A DNA stretch of 64,000 bases from Diacronema lutheri (taxonomy: Eukaryota > Haptophyta > Pavlovophyceae > Pavlovales > Pavlovaceae). Each line of letters starts with the position of its first letter. The first letter of the stretch is position 1. The stretch is from assembly GCA_019448385.1 (NCBI GenBank), contig JAGTXO010000001.1, positions 1,302,001 through 1,366,000 of the forward strand, in the 5' to 3' direction. The position numbers and the translations under genes are program-made. This document shows positions 9,908-19,399 of the stretch, one piece after another. The notes under the pieces were generated by a model, which did no database searches, was not told where the DNA came from, and was given only the letters and a program-made list of their open reading frames with translations.

Positions 9908-10395
9908 TTTCCGCACGCAGGTTCCACGGCGCCGCCCCGTGCGCGATCCAGGAGATCATCCAGCATGGCTTTGACACGCGCGTGTCCAACCTGAACGGCC
10001 TGCTCGGCGCGGGCGCCTACTTTGCGTCGCGCGCGTCGTACAGCCATGAGTACGCTTCGCGACCAGCGCACTCGGCGGAGGACGTTCAGGCTCCACGCGC
10101 CGCCTTTGTGCCGCACCAACGCGGCAAGCGCCGGAAGGGCCGATCGGCAGCGATGGCCGTCGCCGCAGTGCCGCCGCGATGCGCGCCGCTGCCCGGCTCG
10201 GAGCGGCAGATGCTGCGCGTACGCGTGCTCCAGGGCAAGGTGGGCACCGGTGCGCCGGGCCAGCGCAGGCCCACGGCTGGCACCCACTCGGCATGGACGC
10301 CGGACACGACGATGTGCGGCGTGCCGCAGCGTTTGCTGTGCATCTACGACCATCATCAGGCGTACCCCGAGTACTGCATCTCTTATTCGCCCTGA
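9127..10395 (+). CDS. poly(ADP-ribose) polymerase catalytic-domain protein with four-copy N-terminal repeat
   Basis: Exons 9127-9797 and 9921-10395 give 381 residues; the intron splits a Trp codon and restores the NEAYWFHG signature. The ADP-ribosyltransferase H-Y-E triad is present: His226 (FHG), Tyr257 (GAYFA) and Glu374 (PEYCISY), so catalytic competence is plausible. The catalytic domain resembles the PARP10-15/tankyrase group. The N-terminus carries four exact 12-residue repeats (DRAPDVQLLSAV). A basic linker splits the catalytic domain between about residues 262 and 320. The intron contains a pure C tract just before the acceptor. Confidence 0.88.
9283..9426 (+). repeat. four tandem 36-bp units in PARP coding sequence
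   Basis: Units start at 9283, 9319, 9355 and 9391 and are nearly identical (single-base differences at the first unit and at the end of the last), encoding four 12-residue repeats. Being in-frame and near-perfect, they suggest recent expansion. Confidence 0.95.
9877..9907 (+). repeat. poly-C tract (31 bp) inside the PARP intron
   Basis: An uninterrupted run of about 31 C on the sense strand, followed by ttt and the cgcacgcag acceptor at 9920. It sits where a polypyrimidine tract is expected. Confidence 0.9.
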
Positions 10396-10409
10396 GTGAC
10401 CAGGGTTCG

Positions 10410-10575
10410 AGATTTTCAGTGAAAATGTTTTTTGACGTTTTCACCTGAAAATTTTCACCAGAAATTTTCACTGAAAATGGTGAAAATGGTGAAAATTTTC
10501 ACTTCTCCTATGTGGGTACGCACGTAGATAGGGAAAAACACCGGACCCACATAGGAGAAGTGAAAATTTTCTCCT
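10410..10575. repeat. AT-rich palindrome cluster with 27-bp inverted repeat
   Basis: Several copies of a TGAAAATTTTCA-type palindrome are packed together. Within the cluster, 10491-10517 and 10545-10571 are perfect 27-bp inverted repeats separated by a 27-bp loop, giving a strong hairpin in RNA or cruciform DNA. The AT-rich composition contrasts sharply with the surroundings. A second cluster of the same motif lies at 11339-11470. Confidence 0.9.
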
Positions 10576-11309
10576 ATGCGGGCAGCCATGCCGCGCACCG
10601 GGTCGCCCGTCTGGTCGGCGTGCCTGCGCGCCGTGGTCGACAAGCACAAGACGTCCCTCATCAGTATGGATGACTCTGGTCTTGAGGCGATCTTCTTGGA
10701 TCTCGGTTGCATGGCCTGCCTCAAGGCGGGCAAGACAGCTACGCGTGCGCGCGCACGCGCGACGCTCGCAAGCGCCCTCGACCGGAAAGGTATCAAGCGC
10801 GTGCCGACTGCGCAAGACAAGGCAGCGGTGTGCATGATGTGCGGCTTCGTCGTCGAACACTGCAACTCCACACGGTGGAAACAGCGCAATTGCTTGGTTT
10901 GCGCCGACGACCGCCCGCACCGCGACGAGTTTATCGCAACGATGCCGCTGCGGAGGAGGCCGCGCAGGAGGGGCCAGAGGGTGCGCTCCGCATGGTGCCG
11001 CTCTCGCGGCCCTCCTTCTTTGCTTGCACACCCCTGCCGCGACAGCCAGCTTAAAGTCGCTCGCGCCCTCGCAGTCCGTGCACCTGCTGCGGCCGCCGCC
11101 GCCGCCGCGCAAGGGGGGCATAGAACACGCCAACGGAGGTGGCGCAAGTCGCCGCGCAGATGCAGCTCTACGGCACCACCGGCGGCAAAGAATGGGCCCT
11201 GCTCTCCTCACTGCCGCCAGGCATGGAGCTGGAGGGCTTCGCTCGTCAGGCGGCTGACGCGTACGCTGGCTCCGGCCAAGGCGGCCGCTTGGTCGTCGCC
11301 GGCATTTAG
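10576..11309 (+). CDS. Cys-rich hypothetical protein, probably intron-containing or broken
   Basis: From the ATG at 10576 about 120 residues look genuinely coding, with three CxxC pairs (CMAC, CMMC, CLVC) suggesting a zinc-binding fold. The frame then degenerates into Arg/Pro-rich sequence. A separate frame from about 11124 to the TAG at 11309 (ending GGRLVVAGI) also looks coding and follows a good gccgcgcag acceptor, while a third frame around 10925-11050 looks plausible between them. Either a short intron is missed or the gene is frameshifted. The family is not recognised. It lies between two clusters of the same palindromic repeat, so it may be cargo of a small mobile or foldback element. 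Confidence 0.4.
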
Positions 11310-11338
11310 TGACAAACTGGGCCTGCCACTCCCGGACT

Positions 11339-11470
11339 GCCACTCCCGGACTGAAAATTTTCACGTGAAATTTTCTGCTTTTCTGGAGACATTTTCACTT
11401 TCACTGAAATTTTCATGTGAAAATTTTCACTAGTGAAATTTTCACTCGTACTAGTGAAATTTTCACTTCG
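11339..11470. repeat. second cluster of GTGAAAATTTTCAC-type palindromes
   Basis: At least five overlapping copies of the palindromic motif (variants with three or four A/T) are arranged head to tail with ACTAGT spacers, ending next to a poly-G tract. The same motif occurs at 10410-10575, 0.9 kb upstream. Confidence 0.9.
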
Positions 11471-11472
11471 GA

Positions 11473-11474
<2 letters not shown>

Positions 11475-11509
<35 letters not shown>
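11475..11509 (+). repeat. poly-G tract (about 35 bp)
   Basis: An uninterrupted G run immediately right of the palindrome cluster. On the minus strand it is poly-C downstream of the roadblock gene. Its length is likely variable and prone to sequencing error. Confidence 0.9.
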
Positions 11510-11510
<1 letters not shown>

Positions 11511-11694
11511 TCGCGCGTGCCATGGCGCGAGACCCAGGACCTCGCGAACGCAAAGCGCGTGAACGCAAAGCTCGTGAACGCTCTGCGTGCGTACCCTTGT
11601 GAACGCGAACCTCGAACCTGCTCTGCGCGCGACTGCTGCATCGCCTCCGCTCGTGCGATTCACGGCCACCCCTGAGAGGCCCGGAGAGCCCGTG

Positions 11695-11997
11695 TCAGGC
11701 GTCCATCTGCGTCTGCGCGGATTGTACGCAGATGAGCAAGTACTCCTTGTCGGGCGCCACGAGAATCTCGTGCTTGTTTGATCGTATCCGTAGGAAGGTC
11801 AGCTCATCGTCCTTGTCGAGGTCGACAACCATGCGGCGCGCCTTAGCGACCAGCTGTGTGATCAGCGCCGCGTGCGCAAATGTGTCCTCGTCCGACAGCG
11901 TGGAGCGGATGGGAATGCCCTGCGCGTTCACGATCAGCGCGCCGATCACCCCCTTGTGCGAGCTGATGCGCTTCAACGTCTCCTCGACGTCCGCCAT
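11695..11997 (-). CDS. DYNLRB: dynein light chain roadblock/LC7
   Basis: Single exon, 100 residues, the normal length of the family. The sequence starts [10 protein letters not shown], contains the [18 protein letters not shown] block and ends with the [10 protein letters not shown]...[14 protein letters not shown] strand order typical of roadblock/LC7 proteins. It is a homodimeric light chain on the dynein intermediate chains, in cytoplasmic dynein and in axonemal/IFT dynein where present. It is divergent from the lamin-tail-domain gene, 67 bp between ATGs. Confidence 0.96.
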   Translation of the reverse strand: MADVEETLKRISSHKGVIGALIVNAQGIPIRSTLSDEDTFAHAALITQLVAKARRMVVDLDKDDELTFLRIRSNKHEILVAPDKEYLLICVQSAQTQMDA

Positions 11998-12064
11998 CGA
12001 CCACCGCGCGTCGGCACGAACGGCTGCTCGCGCTCAACGAAGAAAACGGTGAAGGGCCCGGAGC
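11998..12064. promoter_or_regulatory. 67-bp divergent promoter, roadblock / lamin-tail-domain gene
   Basis: The two ATGs are divergent and 67 bp apart, so the promoter must be shared. No recognised element is seen. Confidence 0.4.
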
Positions 12065-13858
12065 ATGGCGGCCGTGCTTCTTCTCCAGGCGATCCGGGGC
12101 TCGACGCCCCCCGTGTCGGCCGCGGAGGGGTGCGGCTGCCTGCTCATCTCCGGTGCGTACGCTGGCGCCGGCAGGGACAGCTATGTCGAGCTGTACAACG
12201 CGTGCGACGTCGTGTTGGACCTCTCGCGCTACGCGCTGCAGATCTGCTCGGCGGGCTGCCCGTCGCACAACCCGCTTGTCGACCTGCGGAGCTTCCCGTT
12301 TGGCGCGTCGGCGCGGCTAGCACCAGGCCAGGTCTTTACCCTCGTCGACCCGCACGTCGACCCGCAGATTGCCAGCCGCTTGTCGTCGGCACGGTCCTCG
12401 CGCTTCCCGGCTAACGCGTCGGAGCCGCCGCTCCTCGGAGGCCGCGGCGATGCTTACGCGATCCGTATATCGACGGGGGAGCTGATGGACAGCCTGGGCG
12501 ATATCGCGCCCGCCCCGTCTTTGGACGTGACCTCAACGGGCGTCGCCATCGCGGGCGTCATGGACGCGCTGAACGGCACCGTCGTCACGCGCAAGGCGAC
12601 CGTCCGCGCTGGAAACTGCGGCAAGTGGGAGGCGTCCGCCGGCAGTGGGCCGTCGGACTCGGAGTGGCTCGTGCATCCAGCGAGCGTAGAGCTCGCGGCC
12701 AGCCTCGTCGGCGCGCATCCGAGCGGTGCGCCCTCGCCGCCTCCGTACCCGCCGTTCCCGCCGCTCGGTGGGACGTGCGCGCTCGGCTGCCTCTTCTTCT
12801 CCGAGTACGCGCACGCCGCACCGACCTCGAGCGAGCGGTACGTCGAGATTTTCAACGGCTGCGCTCGCGCGGTGCGGACGAGCGACCTGCAGCTGCGCGT
12901 GCGCCGCGACGGCTCGAGCGAGTGGGACGTGCGGCGCCCGCTGCTCGCCGCCTCCCTGCTGCCTGGCGAAGTGTATCTGGTCGCGGACTTTCGCGGCCCG
13001 CACGAGGTTGTCGCGCTCGCCGACATGCTGTCCGTCGACTTTGGGCAAGGCAGCGACGCGATTGCACTCTGGTCGAGGCTGAGCGGCACCGTGCTCGATA
13101 CCATCGGCGCGCTCGGCGAAGCGACGCCCGCGGATGGCTCCGGCTGGGCGGTGGCTGGCATCGCCAACGCGACGCTTGGCCATCGGCTCGTGCGCAGGCC
13201 AACGGTCAGGCGGGGCAACTGCGGCAACTGGTCGGCCTCTGCAGGCAATAGCGCGGCGAGCTCCGAGTGGCTCGTTACCACACTCGATGCGACGCTGCAT
13301 GCGGTGTACGACCACGCGCATCTCGCGTATTCCTTGCCCCCTCCCCCCTCGCTGGCGGCGCGTGCGCCGCCGGCCGAGTCGAGCCCGCCGTCACCCGCCG
13401 TGATCGCCACGGACCGACCGCGGCCAAGAGCAGAGGGCGACGCGCAGTACGTGCTAGCGCTCAGCCTGACCATCGCGACCGCGCTGCTCGTCCTGCTCGC
13501 GCTCGCGTGTTTCCTTGTGCCCAGCTGCCCGTGGCGCGAGCGGCGGAAGCGCAGGCTGCAAGCGGCGGCGACGGCGCCCGATGCAGTTTGCAGAGCAGCA
13601 CGCGGGGGCGCACCATCCATCCAGGTTTGCTCGCGCCCGCGCCCGCGAGTCGCGCGTGCATCCGTCTCACACGCACGCATCGCTCCATCGTGCGCCCTGC
13701 CCCTGGCCGCGCAGCTTGGCGCCGTGCACCCTGGCCGCCAGCCAGCCGTTGCCCAACCGGCTTTCGGCCCTGCCTGGCGATCAGCAAAGCTGGTTGGCGC
13801 AGACGAGATCTTGCAGGGGAATGATGTCGTCGAAGCCGTGCTCGCAGCGCCTGCGTGA
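12065..13858 (+). CDS. membrane protein with two lamin-tail-domain-like modules
   Basis: 597 residues if read without splicing. After a short hydrophobic N-terminus come two related modules (about residues 22-220 and 238-415), each starting with a Cys-x-CL(L/F)xSxY block and a YVE(L/I)(Y/F)N block, the pattern of secreted lamin-tail (LTD-like) domains, and each ending with an RxGNCGxWxASAG motif just before SEWLV. A single transmembrane helix lies near 460-482, followed by a basic tail, giving a type I surface protein. In the tail, 13625-13714 looks like a 90-bp GT-AG intron that leaves the frame unchanged, so the final 80 residues are uncertain. Confidence 0.75.
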   Translation: MAAVLLLQAIRGSTPPVSAAEGCGCLLISGAYAGAGRDSYVELYNACDVVLDLSRYALQICSAGCPSHNPLVDLRSFPFGASARLAPGQVFTLVDPHVDPQIASRLSSARSSRFPANASEPPLLGGRGDAYAIRISTGELMDSLGDIAPAPSLDVTSTGVAIAGVMDALNGTVVTRKATVRAGNCGKWEASAGSGPSDSEWLVHPASVELAASLVGAHPSGAPSPPPYPPFPPLGGTCALGCLFFSEYAHAAPTSSERYVEIFNGCARAVRTSDLQLRVRRDGSSEWDVRRPLLAASLLPGEVYLVADFRGPHEVVALADMLSVDFGQGSDAIALWSRLSGTVLDTIGALGEATPADGSGWAVAGIANATLGHRLVRRPTVRRGNCGNWSASAGNSAASSEWLVTTLDATLHAVYDHAHLAYSLPPPPSLAARAPPAESSPPSPAVIATDRPRPRAEGDAQYVLALSLTIATALLVLLALACFLVPSCPWRERRKRRLQAAATAPDAVCRAARGGAPSIQVCSRPRPRVARASVSHARIAPSCALPLAAQLGAVHPGRQPAVAQPAFGPAWRSAKLVGADEILQGNDVVEAVLAAPA

Positions 13859-13986
13859 CTCCGCCTGCAGCCCTGGCAACGTCCCGCTGCGCAGCTCAGC
13901 CCTGGCAACGTCCCACCACCTGCGCAGCTCCTGGCCGACCGGGCGTCAATTCTCTCCGCCTCAGCCGCTCCGCTGAAGTGTGTCAA

Positions 13987-15206
13987 ATGTGTGGTATGGA
14001 GCGCTTGCCCGCTGCGCCCGGTCGACCGCGGGAGGTGGAGACGTCGCTGCGCGAACTATGCATCCGCGCGCTCCTCCGCGCCAGGGAGGGACTCGGCCAC
14101 GTGGGCAGCGTGCCCGCTCATATGCTTGCGCCCGTGCTCGAGAGGTTCGACGCGGTGCGCCTCGCCGAGTTCGAGGTGCGCCACGCGCTCGCACGCGCGC
14201 GCATCCGCGCCCAGGTCTCCCAGGTTCACGCCCGCTCGGGCGCGGCTGCGGCAGCATTTGTGCGCGGTCGGTTGCCGCAGCTGCTCACCAGCGACCATCG
14301 GCGCGCTCACCTCGCGCTCCCCCCGCGCTGCGCGCACAGGCGTGCAACCCCGAGCTGAAAGCTTCGACCCGTGAGCTCTGGCGCGCCTTCTGCCGCACGA
14401 CGCCGCCTCCGCGCGACGGGCCGATCGACTGGCGTGCGGTCTACAACGTTGAGAAGGGAGTGCACAAGACGCTCCTCAAGCAGGCCGCGAGGCGGCTTAC
14501 CGCGCGCGCAGCGGACGCCGACGACACACGCACCCGCCTCGTCGTCCTCGCACCCGGCGCGGATGCGAGCGGCTCAGGTGGCGCCCGAGCCAGCGGCGGT
14601 GCGCGTGGCATCAAGGCGCAGCCTAGCAAGCCACTGAGCGCTCTGCAGCGGCTGCATCGACAGGTCTTTCCGGCCGCGCACGTCGCTCCGCGCCCAGCGC
14701 GCGCCGCGTCTACTGCCCGCGCTCGGCCAACTCCGCCGAGGCCGCCCTCTAGCACGCCGCTCCGCACCCAGCCAGCGGCGCCGGGCGTCGGTGGAAAGCG
14801 GCCACTGGTCCTGCCCCGTGCAGCCGCCAGCTCGCCCACCGCTGCCGTCGCCCAGCCCGCGCGCTCCAAGCCGCTGTGCATCGAGGCGTGTCTGGGCGCA
14901 CAGCCGCAGGTCCTCGCCGGACACAAGCGCCGGCCGGCGAACGCGCCGCCGCCGACCAAGCGGCCGCGGCTTGACCGCAATGGCAAGCTCATTCTCGAGG
15001 GATGCGGGCCCACGATGCGGTCGGCGAAGCTGCTGGCGCCATTGGCCAAGCTGCACCAAAAGCCGCCAGCGGCCGCTGCGCCTGAGGCACGTCGTGCCCC
15101 GGCGGCCGCTGCGTTGAATGTGCGTGCGGCGGCGGCGCAGGCGCCCATCCCGGGTCGGCTCTCCAGCGCGCCGGCGCCTGGTGTACAGGCACCCCGCCGG
15201 CCGTGA
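13987..15206 (+). CDS. ELOA: Elongin A-like transcription elongation/ubiquitin-ligase subunit
   Basis: Exons 13987-14175 and 14340-15206 join in phase 0 to 351 residues. Exon 1 encodes the Elongin A start (SLRELCIRALL, then VPAHMLAPVLER, the BC-box-like region) and exon 2 continues with NPELKASTRELWRAFC, matching the family sequence after the conserved Glu. The rest is a basic, Pro/Ala-rich tail with a KRPRLDRNGK patch that may be nuclear. Elongin A pairs with Elongins B/C to stimulate RNA polymerase II and in a Cullin-based ligase. The protein is shorter than the animal homologue and has no TFIIS N-terminal domain, as in fungal and algal forms. Confidence 0.82.
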
Positions 15207-15243
15207 AGCTGTCTTCCCCCTCTCGCGCAATTATGGGTTAAAT

Positions 15244-17545
15244 TCAGAAGAGGCCCGCAAAGAGGCCGCTCGCCCTCTTCTCGTTGGCCTCGCGCAGCTT
15301 GCGCGCGGCCGCGTAAAAATCCTCAGACTCCGAGTTGAGCCGCTCGACCCGCTCTGCCAGGTTGGACAGCTTCTCACCGCGCTGGTGCAGCGCCTGCACG
15401 TTGTCATGCATCGAGGAGCGCGAGGCGGACGCCTGGCCAATGACGGATTGCTGCTCGCTGCCCGAGCCCCTGTCCGCTGCGCCACCATTCCTCCTGCCCA
15501 ACGCGTCGGCGGCGGCGCTGTCAAAGAGTTTGGAGCGCGCTGCCGCATCGGCGTCCTCGGCACGGCCGCGCGGCGCCGGTTGCCGAGCGCTCGCGCGCAC
15601 GTCGGCCATCGCACCCGGCATCGGCGGCTTGGCAGCGCGTCCTGGGCGAAAGAGCGCGGTGAGGCTGGCGGGACCAGCCGGCTCGCGCGAGTACGTGTGC
15701 GCCGCCGTGGCGGCGGCCGGGCCCAACGTCGCCGCGGTGCTCAGCCACCCGAGCAGCCCCTTGACCTGCTGCACGCCCGGCAAGCTGCGTCCTGCCCTAG
15801 GCGCGGGCGGCTTGAGCGGCATGGGCACGTCACGCATGCTCAGGCAGATGTCGGTGCCGGCGACCAGCGCGTCCGCAAAGGTGGGCGGGTGCTCGCCGTT
15901 TCCGGCCGCCTCCGCCGCGAGCGTGAGCACGACGACCTCGCGCGAGCCAAGCGCCGCAGTGAGCGCACCACCGCCAACCGACCAGAAGAGAGCCATCGGT
16001 TGAGCCATCGGCTGAGCCATCGGCTGCGCTCCACTGTCGTCGCCGCACCATTGCCGAGCAGCGCCCGCACGCCCACCGTGCGTGAGGCTGGGCGCGAGCG
16101 CGAGCGGCACATGCAGCAGCGGCCGCAGGTCTGGCAATCCGAGCGCGAGCAGCTCGTGCGTGCCCGCCGCCGTCTGCGCGAGCGTGAGCAACGCATGCGC
16201 GCCGCGCAGCTCCGCGACGCACGCCGACACGACGGGCGTGGGCAGCATGGCGTCGGCCAGCTTTGCGTGAGAGACCGGGTGCACAAGTCGCACGTGCTGA
16301 GCGCCCACATGCACGAGCGCGATGAGGTGCGCGCCGCCGGCGAAGCTGGGCGAGCCCGCCGCATCCGACCCCTCCGCGCCGTCCGGCCGTGCCGCCGCGC
16401 CGGGGTGGTCGCTGCTGCGGCGCGGCTCCGCGGCGAGTGGCAGCTCGTGCGCTCCGCGCGCGGCCTCTGCGTCCGCGCCCGCCTGCGCACCTGCCCCGTC
16501 GCCATCATCGGCTCCATCCGATGTGATGTGCAGCAGCGCGAGGTGCACGAGGGGCGTCGGCTGGCGCGGCGTGTACACGGCGAGCAGCGAGAGCGTCTCG
16601 AGCGAGAGCGAAACGACGCGTCCGTCCGCTACACCCGCGTAGAGCACGCCGCACGTGCGCGGCTCGGCAGGGGGCGCGCCCGCGGCGGCAGCGGCGGGCC
16701 CGTGCCGGCCGAGCTGCGGCGACGTGGGCGAGACGAGCTCGCGCGCGCTGTGCGCGTCGATGGCGGCGAGCGACACGATGGCGCCCGCGCCACACAGCTG
16801 CGCGAGATGCGCGACACGATGGCTGACCAGCTTGGGTACCTCCGCCGTCAGCTTTGCGAGCAGAGTGAGGGAGATCGTGCCGCACGCATCGCCCACCGCC
16901 ACGTATAGGAGCTCGGGCGCGCACGCGCCGTCGACGGCCGCGGCGCACGCCTCCGCCGCGTCCGGCGGCGCGGGCAGAATAAGCGCGGCGCTGATGCGCC
17001 CCGGGTGGCAGCGCGCGAGCTCAGCGGGCGTCGCCGAGACGAACACTCGTGCGTCGTCTGGGCGAGGCGTGGGGTCTGCGCCTGGCGGCGTGTTCGCTGG
17101 CGGCGTCGAGCCGCTCGTGCTCGGCTGCGCGCTGCTCTCGGGCGGTGGCGCGGCGTGCGGCGCGCTCTCCGCTCCGCCGCTCGTCGTGCACTCGGCGAGC
17201 GCGGTGCAAGGCGCGGGCGCGGGCGGCCCGAGCGGATCGTCCGGCCGCGCGCCGGCGTCCGCGCGCCGCTCGCCCCGCGCCGATGCCGCCGCGTGCATCG
17301 CGACCTTGTCGAGCAGAGCGGACAGCACCTCGGCAATGGCGAGAGCAACCTGTGTATCCCGTGCGCGCTCCGCGTCTGACAAGGTCAAGCCGGGCGGTGG
17401 CCCTGCCGGCGGCGCCGCGCTCGCTCCGTCGCTCGCCTCGCCGCGCGCGTGCGCAGACATGCGCGCGGCGATGCCTTGCGGGGCGTGTGCGGGCGCATTC
17501 GCGCCACTCGGACTGCCGCCGTGCTCGGCGTCTTGGGCGCCCAGA

Positions 17546-17578
<33 letters not shown>

Positions 17579-19218
17579 AGCGGCGGTGGCAGCGGCAGCG
17601 TGCTCGCCGCCGGCGTGTCGGCGGCGTGCTGCGCGCCGTGCGCAGCGGCGCAAAGCGCGCGCGGCTCGAGCCAGAGCAGCTCGACGCTGCCGTCCGCACC
17701 GCCGGCGAGCACGAGGTGTCCGCCGTACGGCTGCAGCAATGGCACGGCGCGCCCGGTCGGCTCGCGCGGGCGCAGCGCGCCGCCATCGCCGCCATCGCCG
17801 CGCGTCTCGCACGCGCGCAGGGGCAGCACGCCGCGCGTCGCCGCGTCGCGCGCCTCAATCTCGCCGCCCTCGTGCGCGGTGATGAGGATCTGCTCGGCGT
17901 GCACGCCACGCAGCTCACCGCCGCGCATCGGCCACGGCCCGAACGGGTTTGCGCCCGCGCGCAGCAACTTGCGCAGCTGTGCGTCGCGGCCGCTCAGCCG
18001 GCAGACGGCGGTGAGCGGCGACGCGGCGGGGAAGGCGCTCGGCCAGGCGAGCGGCGCGACGCCGGTCTGCGTGAGCGAGTAGAGCAACAGCTCGCCGTCG
18101 TGCGAGAGCGCGATCAGATTGGATGGGCGGTGCACGCCGCCGTTGAGGAGCAGGCCGCCGCCGGCCAGCACGAACGACCGGACCGCACACGCATGACCGC
18201 CATGCCGAGAGACGCCGCCCGAGAAGATGAGCCGCTCGGACCACGAGTGCCCGCGCAGCACGACGACTGCATCCGGCTCAGCCTCGAGCAGCGTGCCGCC
18301 GAGCAGGAAGAGCGCGGGCGCAAATGCGTCAGCGCCGTCGGACGAGGCGGTGTCCGGCGCATTACCCCAATGCACCGATCGGATTGGGCGGCGCAGCCCG
18401 CCGGTCTCGGGCGCGGCACTCAGCCTGAGCTGCGCGCGGCCGGGCGCGTCGACGCTCCACACGGCCAACCCGCCGTCCGCGTATCCGATGACGAGCTGCT
18501 TGCCGCCGCTGTGCCAGCTCGCGCACGTCGGCGTTGGCGCCGAATCTGCCACGATGGCGCCGCCGCCCAACGCAAAGGTGCAAAGCGGCGCGCGCTTGTA
18601 GAGGTCGACGAGCGCGACGGTCCCGTCCGCCCACACCGCGAGCAACACCTCGTCCTGCAGCGGCGATGCCTCGACCGCGACGACCGCGCACGAGCGCTCG
18701 GCGGTCGGCGCGACATGCTCGTGCCCGAGCGTGTACGAGCTGAAGCGCGCGGGCTGGCCGTCGGCGGGGAAGAGGTCAAGGACGAGGATGAGGCCGACGG
18801 CCGTGCCCACGTACGCAAACGAGCTGCCGATCGGCGCGTGGATCGCCGTGACGACGTCGCCCGCGCTCAGCCGCGCCGACGCGCGCCGCGCGTGCACGTC
18901 CCACACGACGATCACGCCCCCGTCGTGCACCGAAAGGAGCGTATGCGCGTTGGGCGCGAACTGGAGGAGGTTGACCGGGCCCGGCTGCGGCTCGTCGAGC
19001 GCGTACACCAGCAGCTGCTCGACACCCGCGCGGCCGAGCAGCTTGACGCCGCCGCGCAGCGAGCCGACGGCGAGAAGCTTTTGGATCGGGTCGTACGCGA
19101 GTACGCACGCGCCCGCGGGCAGGCCAAAGTGGACCGCGCGGTCGAGCACGAGCTCGTCGAGCGAGCACGGCGGCAGCTTGGGCGCGCCCGCAACGAGCTT
19201 GCGCAGGCCGCGGAGCAT
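15244..19218 (-). CDS. tomosyn/Lgl/Sro7-type WD-repeat protein with C-terminal R-SNARE motif
   Basis: 1,324 residues from the ATG at 19218. The N-terminal 450 residues are WD40-like blades (VHDGGVIVVWDV, GTVALVDLYKR, YADGGLAVWSV). A second, insertion-rich propeller follows, with Pro/Ala-rich loops including a Pro run near 17570. The last 65 residues form an amphipathic R-SNARE helix with heptads around GEKLSNLAERVERLN, the Arg being the probable zero-layer residue, and no membrane anchor, as in tomosyn. Such proteins regulate exocytosis by occupying Q-SNAREs. A 12-bp unit is repeated three times near 15994-16030. The stop is 37 bp from the convergent Elongin A stop. Confidence 0.86.
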
Positions 19219-19399
19219 GCTCGCGCTCGCGGCGACTGTGCCTCGAGGGGCGGCGGCCCGCGGGTCGGCGCAACCAACCACCTGCCGGGAGGGACGCGCT
19301 GTCGGACTTCATAGTAAGTAAAGTATCTATCGGGACACGATCTCGGCTTGAGGAACTTTCCAAGAGCTCGCAGCAAGGTGGGCGGCACACCCATCTGCG

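Noticed and set aside
17449-19314. 621-codon plus-strand frame over the tomosyn gene
   Set aside because: The minus strand has WD-repeat and R-SNARE motifs; this frame is Arg-rich without motifs.
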